NCBI RefSeq assembly: GCF_947488025.1
Contig: NZ_CANKYS010000011.1
Coordinates: 62,001-126,000, forward strand
Length of the DNA: 64,000 nt
Source: an uncultured Nocardioides sp.
GTDB lineage: Bacteria > Actinomycetota > Actinomycetes > Propionibacteriales > Nocardioidaceae
Direction: 5' to 3'
The translations under genes and the position numbers were made by a program. The notes beneath the pieces are model-generated. The model saw only the letters and a program-made list of their open reading frames with translations. It did no database searches and was not told the origin of the DNA. This document shows, piece by piece, positions 26,837-35,813 of the stretch. Position 1 is the first letter of the stretch. Every line of letters starts with the position of its first letter.

Positions 26837-27292
26837 TCAGACCTCGACGACGATCTCGACCTCGACGGGCACGTCGAGCGGGAGCACGGAGACACCGACG
26901 GCGGAGCGGGCGTGCTTGCCGGCGTCGCCGAAGACCTCGCCGAGCAGCTCGGACGCGCCGTTGGCGACCTGGGGCTGACCGGTGAAGTCGGGCGTCGAGG
27001 CGACGAAGACGACGACCTTGACGACGCGCTTCACGTCGTCGAGGGAGCCGATCTCGGCCTTGACCGCGGCGAGCGCGTTGAGGGCGCACTGGCGCGCGCA
27101 CGCGTAGCCCTGCTCGGCGTCGACCTCGCCGCCGAGCTTGCCGACGGCGAGCATCTCGCCGTTGTGGGCGGGCAGCTGGCCGGCGGTGAAGACGAGGTTC
27201 CCGGTGCGGGCCGTCGGCTGGTAGGCCGCGACCGGCGGGACGACCTCGGGGACGGTGATGCCGAGCTCGGCGAGCCTGGCCTCGGCCCCCAC
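26837..27292 (-). CDS. RidA family protein (enamine/imine deaminase-like)
   Basis: 151 residues from GTG 27292. The 150-residue length and sequence (VAAYQPTARTGNLVFTAGQLP at 21-41, KHARSAVGVSVLPLDVPVEV near the end) fit the longer, YjgH/TIM-barrel-free RidA subgroup; the conserved Arg of the active site is in ARSAVG. RidA proteins hydrolyse reactive 2-aminoacrylate-type enamines. Syntenic with Rv3678c. Confidence 0.9.
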   Translation of the reverse strand: MGAEARLAELGITVPEVVPPVAAYQPTARTGNLVFTAGQLPAHNGEMLAVGKLGGEVDAEQGYACARQCALNALAAVKAEIGSLDDVKRVVKVVVFVASTPDFTGQPQVANGASELLGEVFGDAGKHARSAVGVSVLPLDVPVEVEIVVEV

Positions 27293-27293
27293 G

Positions 27294-27449
27294 TCAGGCC
27301 GCCTTCGGCTTCTTGAGGAAGGCGACGAGGCCGCCCTGCGCGTTGGTGTGGATGGCCACCAGCTCCCAGCCGTCCTGGCCGAAGTTGTTGAGCATCAGGG
27401 CCTCGTTGTGGAGCGGAATCGGCGCCACCTGGTATTCCCACTGGGTCAT
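27294..27449 (-). CDS. DUF4177 small protein
   Basis: 51 residues, too short for a standard ORF cut-off: starts MTQWEYQVAPIPLH and ends AFLKKPKAA. WEYQVAP at the start and GQDGWELVAI in the middle are the DUF4177 signature. It lies one base-pair step upstream of ridA (TGA, two bases, GTG), matching Rv3678A before Rv3678c in M. tuberculosis. Function unknown. It is the last member of the conserved block before an accessory segment begins. Confidence 0.88.
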   Translation of the reverse strand: MTQWEYQVAPIPLHNEALMLNNFGQDGWELVAIHTNAQGGLVAFLKKPKAA

Positions 27450-27528
27450 GGATCGCACCCTACTCGGGCCCCATCCGACGCGGCGCGGTGTCCTCCCGTG
27501 GTCGGACGCCCGACGCCGCTGCGACGTC

Positions 27529-27534
27529 TAGCCT
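27529..27534 (+). promoter_or_regulatory. -10 box TAGCCT, leaderless geometry for the NarL-type kinase gene
   Basis: TAGCCT, seven bases, then ATG 27542; no SD. Confidence 0.6.
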
Positions 27535-27541
27535 CTGCACC

Positions 27542-28702
27542 ATGCGCGATCACCGGGACCCGTACCCGTGGCGTCTCGGTCCGTCCGGCCAGCGGTGGCT
27601 CGACCGGCTGGTGGTCGCGTTCCTCCTGCTCCTCGCAGCGGGCCACGCTCTCTCGGGCCAGCTCCCCCACGCGGTCTTCACCGTCGTCGAGGTGCTGCCG
27701 CTGCTGTGGCGTCGCCGCCACGCGTGGCCGGTCTTCCTCGTCGTCGCGGCGGCATCGGCGGCGCAGGCGGTGGTCGTCGCGGAGCCGACGGTCGGCCAGC
27801 TCGCGTTCCCGGTCGCGGTCTACTCCGTCGCCCGCTGGTCGCCGCGCTGGCAGGGCGTCACGGCGCTGCTCGTGGGGTACGCCGGTGCGTTGGTCGCCGC
27901 AGTCCGCTGGCTGGTCGGCTTCGGGGCCGCCGACCTCACCCCGGGCAACCTCGCGCCCTACACCGTCACGATCGGCGCCATCGTCACCGCCGCGTGGGCG
28001 CTCGGCTTCGCAGCCCAGGAGCGGGAGAGGTACGTCGCCTCGCTGGTCGCGCGGGCCGAGCAGGCCGAGCGGATGGCGGAGCGCGAGGTGGAGCTGGCGG
28101 CCCGCGACGAGCGGTCGCGGATCGCCCGCGAGATGCACGACGTCGTCGCCCACGGGTTGTCGGTGATCGTCGTCCAGGCCGACGGCGCCAGGTACGCCGC
28201 CGCCAAGGACCCGGACGTCGCGGTCGGCACCCTCGAGACGATCTCGGCCGCCGGCCGTGAGGCCCTCACCGAGATGCGGCGGCTGCTGGGCCTGCTCCGC
28301 GAGGGCGACACCGGCGTCACCCCGCAGCCCGGGCTGGACGACGTAAGCCACCTCGTCGACGAGGCCCGCGCCGCCGGCATGCGCGTGAGCGCCGACCTCC
28401 CCGCGCACGCGCCCGCGGTGCCCGACGGCGTCGCGCTGGCGGCGTACCGGATCGTGCAGGAGGCCCTCACCAACGTGCGCAAGCACGCCGGTCCGGATGC
28501 GCGGGTCGACGTGCGTGTCGCCGTGGACCGCGGCGTCGCCGTCGACGTGCGCGACGACGGTCGCGGCGCCGCGGCACCCGCGGACGGCCGCGGCCTCGGG
28601 CTCGTCGGCATGCGCGAGCGCGCGGCCGTGCACGGTGGGGTGCTGGAGGCCGGCCCGGCGCCGGGCGGCGGGTTCGCGGTGTCTGCGAGGCTGCCGCTGT
28701 GA
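27542..28702 (+). CDS. NarL-group sensor histidine kinase (HisKA_3/HATPase)
   Basis: 386 residues from ATG 27542. Four to five N-terminal helices (about 19-160) form a membrane sensor without a large outer domain. The dimerisation/phosphoacceptor segment is RSRIAREMHDVVAHGLSV with H199; the ATPase domain has EALTNVRKHAG, VRDDGRG and GLGLVGMRERAAVHGG. This is the common actinobacterial cell-envelope-stress kinase type paired with a NarL regulator, which follows with a GTGA overlap, and an ABC exporter. Confidence 0.93.
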   Translation: MRDHRDPYPWRLGPSGQRWLDRLVVAFLLLLAAGHALSGQLPHAVFTVVEVLPLLWRRRHAWPVFLVVAAASAAQAVVVAEPTVGQLAFPVAVYSVARWSPRWQGVTALLVGYAGALVAAVRWLVGFGAADLTPGNLAPYTVTIGAIVTAAWALGFAAQERERYVASLVARAEQAERMAEREVELAARDERSRIAREMHDVVAHGLSVIVVQADGARYAAAKDPDVAVGTLETISAAGREALTEMRRLLGLLREGDTGVTPQPGLDDVSHLVDEARAAGMRVSADLPAHAPAVPDGVALAAYRIVQEALTNVRKHAGPDARVDVRVAVDRGVAVDVRDDGRGAAAPADGRGLGLVGMRERAAVHGGVLEAGPAPGGGFAVSARLPL

Positions 28703-29379
28703 GCGACCAGGCCGTGACGACGCCGATCCGCGTCTTCCTCGTCGACGACCAGCAGATGGTGCGCGCGGGCTTCCGGATGCTCGTCGACAGCCAGGACGAC
28801 ATGGAGGTCGTCGGCGACGCCGGTGACGGCGGCGAGGCGCTGGACCGGCTCGCGGTGACGGCCGCCGACGTGGTGCTGATGGACGTCCGCATGCCGCGCG
28901 TCGACGGGGTGGAGGCGACCCGGCGGCTGCTCGAGAGGGACGCGCCGCCGCGGGTGATCGTGCTGACCACCTTCGACCTCGACGAGTACGCCTTCGCCGC
29001 GATCCGCGCGGGCGCCTCGGCCTTCCTCCTCAAGGACGCCGCCCCGCCCGACCTGCTCGGCGCGATCCGGGCGGTGATGGCCGGCGACGCGGTCGTCGCG
29101 CCCAGCACGACGCGTCGGCTGCTCGACCACTTCGCCGCGCTGCCCGACCCGGCCCGGCCGACGGCGTACGACGACCGGCTCGCGCCGCTCACCGAGCGCG
29201 AGACCGAGGTGCTCACCCTCATCGCCCGCGGCCTCACCAACACCGAGATCGCCACCCACCTCGTCGTCGCCGAGACCACCGTGAAGACCCACGTCGGCCG
29301 GGTGCTGGCCAAGACCGGCTCCCGTGACCGCGTCCAGCTCGTCGTCCTGGGCTACGAGACGGGCCTCGTCACGGCCTGA
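28699..29379 (+). CDS. NarL/LuxR-family response regulator
   Basis: 226 residues from GTG 28699. Receiver: DD at 16-17, phospho-acceptor D62 in VVLMDVRMPRVDG, Lys in FLLKDAAP. C-terminal HTH: LTERETEVLTLIARGLTNTE followed by TTVKTHVGRVLAK. Expected to activate the downstream ABC transporter, which begins 115 bases later. Confidence 0.94.
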   Translation: MSDQAVTTPIRVFLVDDQQMVRAGFRMLVDSQDDMEVVGDAGDGGEALDRLAVTAADVVLMDVRMPRVDGVEATRRLLERDAPPRVIVLTTFDLDEYAFAAIRAGASAFLLKDAAPPDLLGAIRAVMAGDAVVAPSTTRRLLDHFAALPDPARPTAYDDRLAPLTERETEVLTLIARGLTNTEIATHLVVAETTVKTHVGRVLAKTGSRDRVQLVVLGYETGLVTA

Positions 29380-29494
29380 CGCCGAGGTCCTACCGGGGTC
29401 GTACGCCGACCACGCGAGGTGGACCCGCCGACGGACGGCAGGTCCGTGCCGCGGGCCGACGACCCGGAGGCCGCGCTCGACGAGCGTTGTCCCC

Positions 29495-30256
29495 ATGACG
29501 ACGACACTCGACACCACCACACCGGCCGGCACCCGGACGGCCGCCCACGCACGCGGCCTGACCCGCACCTACGGCGCCGGCGACAACGTCGTGCACGCCC
29601 TGCGCGGCGTGGACCTCGACCTCCCGGCCGGGCGGTTCACCGCGATCATGGGTCCCAGCGGCTCCGGCAAGTCCACCCTGATGCACTGCCTGGCGGGCCT
29701 CGACGCCGCCACCTCCGGCACGGTCACCGTCGCCGGGCGCGACCTCGCCGGCCTCGACGACACCGCGTTGACGATCTTCCGCCGCGAGCACATCGGCTTC
29801 GTCTTCCAGGCCTTCAACCTGCTGCCGATGCTCACCGCCGGGCAGAACATCCTCCTCCCCCTCGAGCTCGCCGGACGCGCGGTCGACCGGCAGCGCTACG
29901 ACCAGGTGGTCGGTGTGCTCGGCCTCGCCGACCGCGTCGGCCACCTGCCCAGTCAGCTCTCCGGCGGCCAGCAGCAGCGGGTCGCGATCGCCCGCGCGCT
30001 GGTCACGCAGCCCGACATCGTCTTCGCCGACGAGCCCACCGGCAACCTCGACAGCGAGGCCAGCGCGGAGGTGCTCGACCACCTGCGCCGCTCGGTCCGC
30101 GAGCTCGGCATGACGGTCGTCATGGTGACCCACGAGCTCGCCGCAGCGGCGTACGCCGACGACGTGGTGGTCATCCACGACGGCGCAGTCACGGCCCACC
30201 TCACCGAGCCCGGCCAGGACGAGCTCGTCGCCGCACTCCGCGGGCGGGACGCCTGA
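29495..30256 (+). CDS. ABC transporter ATP-binding protein, MacB/LolD type
   Basis: 253 residues from ATG 29495. Walker [12 protein letters not shown]-loop [10 protein letters not shown], signature [16 protein letters not shown], Walker [14 protein letters not shown] and the H-loop VTHE are all intact. The FQxFNLLPxLT block is typical of MacB/LolD-like ATPases that drive mechanotransmission rather than substrate channels. The start is internal to a longer open frame whose N-terminal part looks non-coding. It overlaps the permease by one base. Confidence 0.93.
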   Translation: MTTTLDTTTPAGTRTAAHARGLTRTYGAGDNVVHALRGVDLDLPAGRFTAIMGPSGSGKSTLMHCLAGLDAATSGTVTVAGRDLAGLDDTALTIFRREHIGFVFQAFNLLPMLTAGQNILLPLELAGRAVDRQRYDQVVGVLGLADRVGHLPSQLSGGQQQRVAIARALVTQPDIVFADEPTGNLDSEASAEVLDHLRRSVRELGMTVVMVTHELAAAAYADDVVVIHDGAVTAHLTEPGQDELVAALRGRDA

Positions 30257-32673
30257 TGCGCACCGTGCTCGTGGCGTCGATGCGCCACCACACCCGCAGG
30301 TACGTCGCCGCGTCGGTGGCGGTCGTCATCGGCGTGGCCTTCATCGTCGTCGTCGGCGTCCTCACCGGCGCCACGCGCTCCGGCCTGACCGCCGACGTCG
30401 GTGCCCCGGTCGAGGGCGTCGACCGGGTCGTGACGACGTACGACTCCCGCGAGGTGGCGCGGCTCGTCGAGGCGGCCGACGACCGCGGCGTCCCCGCCCT
30501 GACCCTGGGCTACGCGATGGAGCCGGTCAGCCGCGACGGCGTGCAGCTGGCCGCCACGGCGGACGTCGCCGAGGTGTCCCTCGACCCGCGCCTGCAGTGG
30601 CAGCAGCTGGAGGACGGCCGGTTCCCCGCCGCCGCCGGCGAGGCGCTGGCGGACGTCAACCGCGCCAAGAGCAGCGGCGTCGCCCTCGGCGACGTCGTGC
30701 GGGTCGGCAGGGGCGAGGCCGCGGTCGACGTGGAGGTCGTCGGGATGGTCGACAGCCCGGCCGCGATGGGCGCCTCGCTCTACGTGCCGTGGGCGGACCT
30801 GGCGCGCTTCGAGGACACCCTCTGGGTCGACGCCGTCGCCTGGGGCGGGTCGGCCGCCCTGGCCCGCGAGGTGGCGCCCGAGGCGACCGTCGAGGCATCC
30901 GGCGACTGGGTGGCCGCGCGGCAGGCGGAGATCTCGCGCGGCGTGGACGTCATCGCGATCATGGCCCTCGTCTTCGTCGCGATCGCGGTCTTCGTCGGGG
31001 CGCTGGTCATCACCAACACCTTCGCGATCCTCTTCGCCCAGCGGATGCGTGACTTCGCGCTGCTGCGCTGCGTCGGCGTCACCCGGCAGCAGCTGCGCCG
31101 CGCCATCCGGCTCGAGGCCCTGGCGCTGGGGCTCGCGGCCGCCGCCCTCGGCGTGATCGTCGGCCTGCTCGCCGGATGGGGGCTGGTGGCCCTGGTGGCG
31201 CACTGGTTCACCGACATCGGACCGGCCGCGCTCGATCCGGTGTGGACCTTCGCGGCGTTCGCGGTCGGCACGCTGGTGACGGTCGGGGCCGCCTGGCTGC
31301 CCACGCGCGCGGCGACCCGGGTCGCGCCCCTGGCCGCGCTCCGGCCCGACACCGGCGTCGACGTGCGCTCGGCGGCCGGCCGCAGGCGGCTGGCCCTCGC
31401 CCTGGTGTGCGTCGTGGTGGGAACGGCGCTGCTGGCCGTGTCCGTGGCGGCGAGCTCGGTGCCGGCCATGCTCGCGGGCGGGATGTCGTCCTTCGTCGGC
31501 GTGCTCCTCGTGGGCCCGGTGCTCGTGCCGTGGCTGATCCGGCTGGTCGGAGCGGTCCCGGGTGGCGGCCCGGTGCAGAGGCTCGCGACGGGCAACGCCG
31601 TGCGCAACCCGCGTCGTACGGCGACCACCGCGGCGTCGCTGCTCGTCGGCGTCACCCTCACCACCGCGATCCTCACGGGGCTGGCCTCCTCGCGCACGGC
31701 CATCGACCGCGACATGGACGACTCCTACCCGCTCGACGCCACCCTGACCGCGCTCGACGGGCCGCTCGATGCGTCCCTCGTCGACCGAGTGGCGGCAACC
31801 TCGGGCGTCCGTGAGGCGCGGGACCTCGACGGCACCGTGGCAAGCATCGCCGGGGTGGACGTGCCGCTGCTGGGCAGCGGCGCCGACACCACCGGCGTCC
31901 TCCGGGGCTCCACCGGCCTGGCGCCTGCCGACGGCGTGGTGCTGCTGCCATACTCCGTGGTCGAGGAGCTGCCCCGGCGCATCGCCGACCGGGTGTGGAA
32001 GGACGGCGAGGTGACCGTCGTGGTCGCCGGCCGCGAGCGCACCCTCCGGGTCGAGACCGGCCACGGCTGGGGCCGCTCCGGCCTGCTGTCGACGGCCACG
32101 CTCGCGGAGCTCGACCCCGACGCGCAGCCGATGGCGGTCTGGGCCCGGGCCGCCGAGGGCGCGGATGCAGAGGACCTCTCCGGCGACCTCGCCGCGCTGG
32201 CCGGTGCGGCCGACGCGGAGCTCGACGGCGGTTACACCAACCGCAGCTGGGTCTACCTCCAGGTCGACATCCTGACCGGCGCGGTCGTCGGGCTGATGGC
32301 GGTCGCCATCGTCATCGCCCTGGTCGGCATCGCCAACACGCTCGGCCTCTCCGTGCTCGAGCGCGGCCGCGAGAACGCACTGCTGCGGGCGATGGGACTC
32401 ACCCGCGAGCAGCTGCGCCGGGCGATGGCGGCCGAGGGCCTGCTGCTGTCCTCGGTGGCGACGGCCCTCGGCACCGCGCTCGGCCTGGCGTTCGCCTGGG
32501 TCGGGGTGCAGGTGATGGTGTCCTCGGTCGTCGACGACGCCGCCTTCACCGTGCCGCTGTGGCAGGTCGCCGCGGTGGCCGCGGTGGCCGCGCTCGCCGG
32601 CCTGGCCGCGTGCGTCGTACCCGCCCGTCGGGCCGCCGCCGTGACGCCCGCCGCCGGCCTGGCGCTCGACTGA
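30256..32673 (+). CDS. FtsX-like ABC permease, two-domain type
   Basis: 805 residues from ATG 30256. Layout: helix 1 (about 18-40), large outer domain, three helices (about 233-360), four helices around 380-440, second outer domain, and three C-terminal helices (about 675-800). Each half ends in the FtsX/MacB_PCD pattern ([32 protein letters not shown]), so this is a fused ten-helix permease. With the ATPase and the NarL-type pair it makes a regulated exporter or envelope-stress detoxification module, commonly linked to peptide antibiotic resistance; the substrate is not known. Confidence 0.9.
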   Translation: MRTVLVASMRHHTRRYVAASVAVVIGVAFIVVVGVLTGATRSGLTADVGAPVEGVDRVVTTYDSREVARLVEAADDRGVPALTLGYAMEPVSRDGVQLAATADVAEVSLDPRLQWQQLEDGRFPAAAGEALADVNRAKSSGVALGDVVRVGRGEAAVDVEVVGMVDSPAAMGASLYVPWADLARFEDTLWVDAVAWGGSAALAREVAPEATVEASGDWVAARQAEISRGVDVIAIMALVFVAIAVFVGALVITNTFAILFAQRMRDFALLRCVGVTRQQLRRAIRLEALALGLAAAALGVIVGLLAGWGLVALVAHWFTDIGPAALDPVWTFAAFAVGTLVTVGAAWLPTRAATRVAPLAALRPDTGVDVRSAAGRRRLALALVCVVVGTALLAVSVAASSVPAMLAGGMSSFVGVLLVGPVLVPWLIRLVGAVPGGGPVQRLATGNAVRNPRRTATTAASLLVGVTLTTAILTGLASSRTAIDRDMDDSYPLDATLTALDGPLDASLVDRVAATSGVREARDLDGTVASIAGVDVPLLGSGADTTGVLRGSTGLAPADGVVLLPYSVVEELPRRIADRVWKDGEVTVVVAGRERTLRVETGHGWGRSGLLSTATLAELDPDAQPMAVWARAAEGADAEDLSGDLAALAGAADAELDGGYTNRSWVYLQVDILTGAVVGLMAVAIVIALVGIANTLGLSVLERGRENALLRAMGLTREQLRRAMAAEGLLLSSVATALGTALGLAFAWVGVQVMVSSVVDDAAFTVPLWQVAAVAAVAALAGLAACVVPARRAAAVTPAAGLALD

Positions 32674-32695
32674 TCGGGAGCATCTCCGAACCCGG

Positions 32696-32739
32696 ACGTC
32701 GTACGAACCCGCGCCCATGGGTGCGGGTTCGTATGACGT
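32696..32739. terminator. Strong hairpin after the ABC permease gene
   Basis: 17-base arms ACGTCGTACGAACCCGC (32696-32712) and GCGGGTTCGTATGACGT (32723-32739), paired throughout with one G.T wobble; the loop GCCCATGGGT is itself palindromic. It lies 22 bases after the permease stop. Confidence 0.75.
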
Positions 32740-32816
32740 AGCGGTCGCGGTGATCATCCGTGCGCGCGACGCCGGACTCGGCCGCCAGGGGTGATGCCCC
32801 GACGGTCTCGCGGCAC

Positions 32817-32822
32817 TAGGTT
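32817..32822 (+). promoter_or_regulatory. -10 box TAGGTT, leaderless geometry
   Basis: TAGGTT, six bases, then ATG 32829. Confidence 0.6.
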
Positions 32823-32828
32823 CCGGGC

Positions 32829-33224
32829 ATGGAGCGCACCGATGCGGCTGAGAGCCGCGAGAAGAACGAGGGGCTCGACCCCTTCGAACGGTTCGTCGAG
32901 CTGTCGACGAAGGTGATCAGCCGGGCGCCGTTCTTCGCGGTCGTCGTGATCATCGTCGTGATCTGGGCGGCGAGCTACCCGCTGTGGAAGTCCACCACCA
33001 AGTGGGAGCTGGCCATCCACACCTTCGGCGCGGTGCTCTCGCTGCTGCTGCTCGTGCTGCTGGAGAACGCCGGACGCCGCAACACCGAGGCGATGCAGGA
33101 GAAGCTCAACGTCATCGCCGAGGCGCTCGCCGCCCTGATGGACTCACGCGCCGCCGACGATCCCCGGCTCCGGGAGGCCGCGGAGGACCTGCGTGAGGCG
33201 GTCGGGATCGAAGAGCGCCACTGA
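32829..33224 (+). CDS. Low-affinity iron permease family protein (PF04120-like)
   Basis: 131 residues with two helices (about 37-58 and 64-84). [20 protein letters not shown], then the helix [13 protein letters not shown], and [20 protein letters not shown] leading to [18 protein letters not shown] match the small PF04120 proteins named after yeast Fet4-type low-affinity iron permease. Function in bacteria is unproven; a two-helix protein is unlikely to be a full permease alone. Single leaderless-type gene, convergent with the LLM gene (5-base gap). Confidence 0.75.
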   Translation: MERTDAAESREKNEGLDPFERFVELSTKVISRAPFFAVVVIIVVIWAASYPLWKSTTKWELAIHTFGAVLSLLLLVLLENAGRRNTEAMQEKLNVIAEALAALMDSRAADDPRLREAAEDLREAVGIEERH

Positions 33225-33229
33225 CCGGG

Positions 33230-34264
33230 TCAGCCCGCGAGCAGGCGCAGGGTCTCCTCACGCGCGGGTGAGGTGCGTACGTCGGTCCCGGACGCGGCGC
33301 CCGCCACCGGGTGCACCATCACCTCGTCGACGCCGAACTCACCGGCGAGCTCGTCGACCTGGGCGCGCGCCTGCTCGGGCGACCCGACGATCCAGCGCTG
33401 CGCCATGGCGTCGCCGAAGGCGCGCTGGTCGGGCGTCATCTCGACCGCCTCGGCCTCCTCGACGAGCCGCTGCGGGAGCAGCGGCGCCCCGGTGCGCAGG
33501 GCCAGCATCATCTGCACATTGGGCAGGGCGCGGCGCCGGGCCTCCTCCTCGGTCTCGGCGACGACGGCGTTGACGGTGAGGAAGGTCCGCGGCTCGGGGT
33601 GCTCGGGCGAGGGGCGGTAGGACGAGCGGTAGAGGTCGAGCGCGACGCCGGTCCCCTCGCCGGAGAAGTGGTGGGCGAAGACGTAGGGCAGGCCCTTCTC
33701 GGCGGCCAGGCGGGCGGAGTAGTCGCTCGAGCCGAGGAGCCACATGTCGGCGACCGTCCGGGCGGCCGGCGTGGCACGCAGCGGCTGGCGGCGGGGCCCG
33801 ACCTGCAGCTCGACGCCCTCGGTCGTCATCAGGGTGCGGATGTCCTCGACGTAGTCGGGGAACTTCGCCACCGCCTCGTCGGCCGACTCCGCACTGCCCC
33901 CGCGCAGCACGTACCTGGTGAGCGGGTCGGTGCCGGGCGCGCGCCCGATGCCGAGGTCGATGCGGCCGGGGAACGCGGCCTCGAGCAGCGCGAACTGCTC
34001 GGCCACCACCAGCGGCGCGTGGTTGGGCAGCATCACGCCGCCCGACCCGACCTTGATCCGCTCGGTCGCCGCGGCGAGCATCGCGATCAGGACCGGCGGG
34101 TTCGTGGCCGCCACGGCCGGCATGTTGTGGTGCTCGGCGACCCAGTAGCGGCGGTAGCCGAGCTCGTCGGCGACCCGGGCCAGGCTGCGCGAGGCGGCGA
34201 TGGCGTCACCGGTGGTCTGGTCGCTGCGGACGGGCACGAGGTCGAGCACGGAGAGGGCAGTCAC
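33230..34264 (-). CDS. LLM-class flavin-dependent oxidoreductase (luciferase-like)
   Basis: 344 residues from GTG 34264. LSVLDLVPV at the start, RYWVAEHHNMPAVAATNPP and IKVGSGGVMLPNHAPLVVAEQF are typical of the MsnO8-type LLM subfamily (TIGR03558). The family uses F420 or FMN as a freely bound cofactor in a TIM barrel. Physiological substrate unknown. The start has no obvious SD; divergent from the MFS gene by 89 bases. Confidence 0.9.
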   Translation of the reverse strand: MTALSVLDLVPVRSDQTTGDAIAASRSLARVADELGYRRYWVAEHHNMPAVAATNPPVLIAMLAAATERIKVGSGGVMLPNHAPLVVAEQFALLEAAFPGRIDLGIGRAPGTDPLTRYVLRGGSAESADEAVAKFPDYVEDIRTLMTTEGVELQVGPRRQPLRATPAARTVADMWLLGSSDYSARLAAEKGLPYVFAHHFSGEGTGVALDLYRSSYRPSPEHPEPRTFLTVNAVVAETEEEARRRALPNVQMMLALRTGAPLLPQRLVEEAEAVEMTPDQRAFGDAMAQRWIVGSPEQARAQVDELAGEFGVDEVMVHPVAGAASGTDVRTSPAREETLRLLAG

Positions 34265-34340
34265 TGTCGGCCCAGCGTCTGCACCCGGTGCGTTTATTCC
34301 GACGGCATCAACGGGTTGGTCTCAGGTGCACAGGAGGTCC

Positions 34341-34346
34341 TACCGT
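34341..34346 (+). promoter_or_regulatory. -10 box TACCGT, leaderless geometry for the MFS gene
   Basis: TACCGT, seven bases, then GTG 34354. A GGAGG lies at 34333, upstream of the box and too far from the GTG to act as SD. Confidence 0.5.
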
Positions 34347-34353
34347 CAGGCCA

Positions 34354-35733
34354 GTGAGCACCAGCACGACTCCCCAGCCGCGCGAGCGCATCCTCTCGCC
34401 GGCCTACGCCGGGACCACGATCGCGATGTTCGGCCTGATCGCCTTCGCGGCCTTCGAGGCGATGGCCGTCACCACCGTGATGCCCACGGTGGCGCGCGAC
34501 CTCGGCGGCCTCGACCTGTACGCCCTCGCGTTCGCCGCACCCCTCGCCAGCGGGGTCGTCGGCATGGTGGCCGCCGGCATGTGGAGCGACCGCACCGGAC
34601 CGGTGGTGCCGCTGCTGGCATCGCTCGCGCTCTTCTCGGCCGGGCTGCTCGTGTGCGGGCTCGCGCCGTCGATGGAGGTGCTGCTCGCCGGGCGGGTGCT
34701 GCAGGGCCTCGGCTCCGGCGCCATGATCGTCGGGCTCTACGTCGTCGTCGGGCTCGTCTTCCCCGCCACCTTGCGGCCGGCCGTCTTCGCGTCCTTCGCC
34801 GCGGCCTGGGTGCTGCCGGCGCTGTTCGGCCCCGCGCTCGCGGCGTTCGTGGCGGACGTCTGGTCGTGGCGCTGGGTCTTCCTCGGCACGGTCGTCCTCG
34901 TGGTGGTCGCGCTGGTGCTGCTCACCCCGGCGCTCCGCGGCCTCGAACCGCACGCCGAGGGGGTGTCCACCCCGGCCGTACGCCTGTGGTGGGCGTTGCT
35001 GGGCGCCGTCGCGGTCCTCGTCCTCGAGCTGGTCGGCTCGGCGCGGGGAGTCGCCGCCCTCGGCGCGCTGGCCGCGCTCGCCGTCGTGTGGGTCTCCCTC
35101 GGCCGCCTGCTCCCGGCCGGCAGCCGCACGCTGCGCCGCGGCCTGCCGGCGGTGATCGCCACCCGGGGCCTGCTCGCGGCGACGTTCTTCTGCGCCGAGG
35201 CCTACATCGTCTACGTGCTGCAGGAGCACTGGGGCCTCTCCCCCGGCCGCGCCGGCATCGCGCTGACCTGCGTCGGCGTCGTGTGGGCGAGCGCCAGCCA
35301 GGTCCAGTCCCGGCTCGGTCGGCGCGTCTCCCACACCCGCGCGATGGTGGTCGGCACCAGCCTGGTGCTCGTCGGGCTGACGGCCCTCGCCGCCAACGTC
35401 CTCGCGTACGACGCCGGCGCGCGCCCGTCCGCCGTCCTGCCTGCAGCGGCGTACGTCCTCGCCGGCGCGGGCATGGGCTTCGCCTACCCGCGCACCGGGG
35501 TGGCGATGCTCGAGGCGTCGACCGACCGCGACCGCGGCTTCAACTCCTCCGCCCTGACCGTCGCCGACTCGCTCGGCGCGGCACTCGCCCTGTCCGTGGC
35601 GGGCGCCGCCTTCGCGGCCGCCGAGCGGCAGGACCTCGACCCGTTCCTCACGGTCTTCGCCTTCGCCGCCCTCGCCGCGGTGCTCGGGGTGCTGGCCGCT
35701 TGGCGCACCTCCGCCCCGGCAGAAGGCATCTAG
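34354..35733 (+). CDS. MFS transporter, EmrB/QacA-like
   Basis: 459 residues from GTG 34354, with about 14 hydrophobic segments. Drug:H+ antiporter signatures: FEAMAVTTVMPTVARDLGG in helix 1, the loop WSDRTGPVVP after helix 2 and LLAGRVLQGLGSGAMIVGLY in helix 4. Likely a proton-driven exporter of an unknown compound. The TAG stop (35731-35733) lies inside the left arm of the palindromic repeat copy 2, so the repeat has become part of the gene end. No regulator gene adjoins it. Confidence 0.88.
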   Translation: MSTSTTPQPRERILSPAYAGTTIAMFGLIAFAAFEAMAVTTVMPTVARDLGGLDLYALAFAAPLASGVVGMVAAGMWSDRTGPVVPLLASLALFSAGLLVCGLAPSMEVLLAGRVLQGLGSGAMIVGLYVVVGLVFPATLRPAVFASFAAAWVLPALFGPALAAFVADVWSWRWVFLGTVVLVVVALVLLTPALRGLEPHAEGVSTPAVRLWWALLGAVAVLVLELVGSARGVAALGALAALAVVWVSLGRLLPAGSRTLRRGLPAVIATRGLLAATFFCAEAYIVYVLQEHWGLSPGRAGIALTCVGVVWASASQVQSRLGRRVSHTRAMVVGTSLVLVGLTALAANVLAYDAGARPSAVLPAAAYVLAGAGMGFAYPRTGVAMLEASTDRDRGFNSSALTVADSLGAALALSVAGAAFAAAERQDLDPFLTVFAFAALAAVLGVLAAWRTSAPAEGI

Positions 35734-35784
35734 GGACGAACTGGTAGGTCGGTTGGACCGATGACCTACCAGAACGTCCCTAGA
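35729..35784. repeat. Palindromic intergenic repeat, copy 2 (CTAGGGACG type), between convergent genes
   Basis: TCTAGGGACG-AA-CTGGTAGGTC (35729-35750), a 12-base loop, then GACCTACCAG-AA-CGTCCCTAGA (35763-35784): a 20-bp stem broken only by an AA/AA mismatch. It overlaps the MFS stop and probably terminates both convergent genes. It shares CATCTAGGGACGA and TGGTAGG with copy 1. Confidence 0.85.
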
Positions 35785-35813
35785 CATCGAGCCCGCGGCC
35801 CCAGCCTGTTCGG

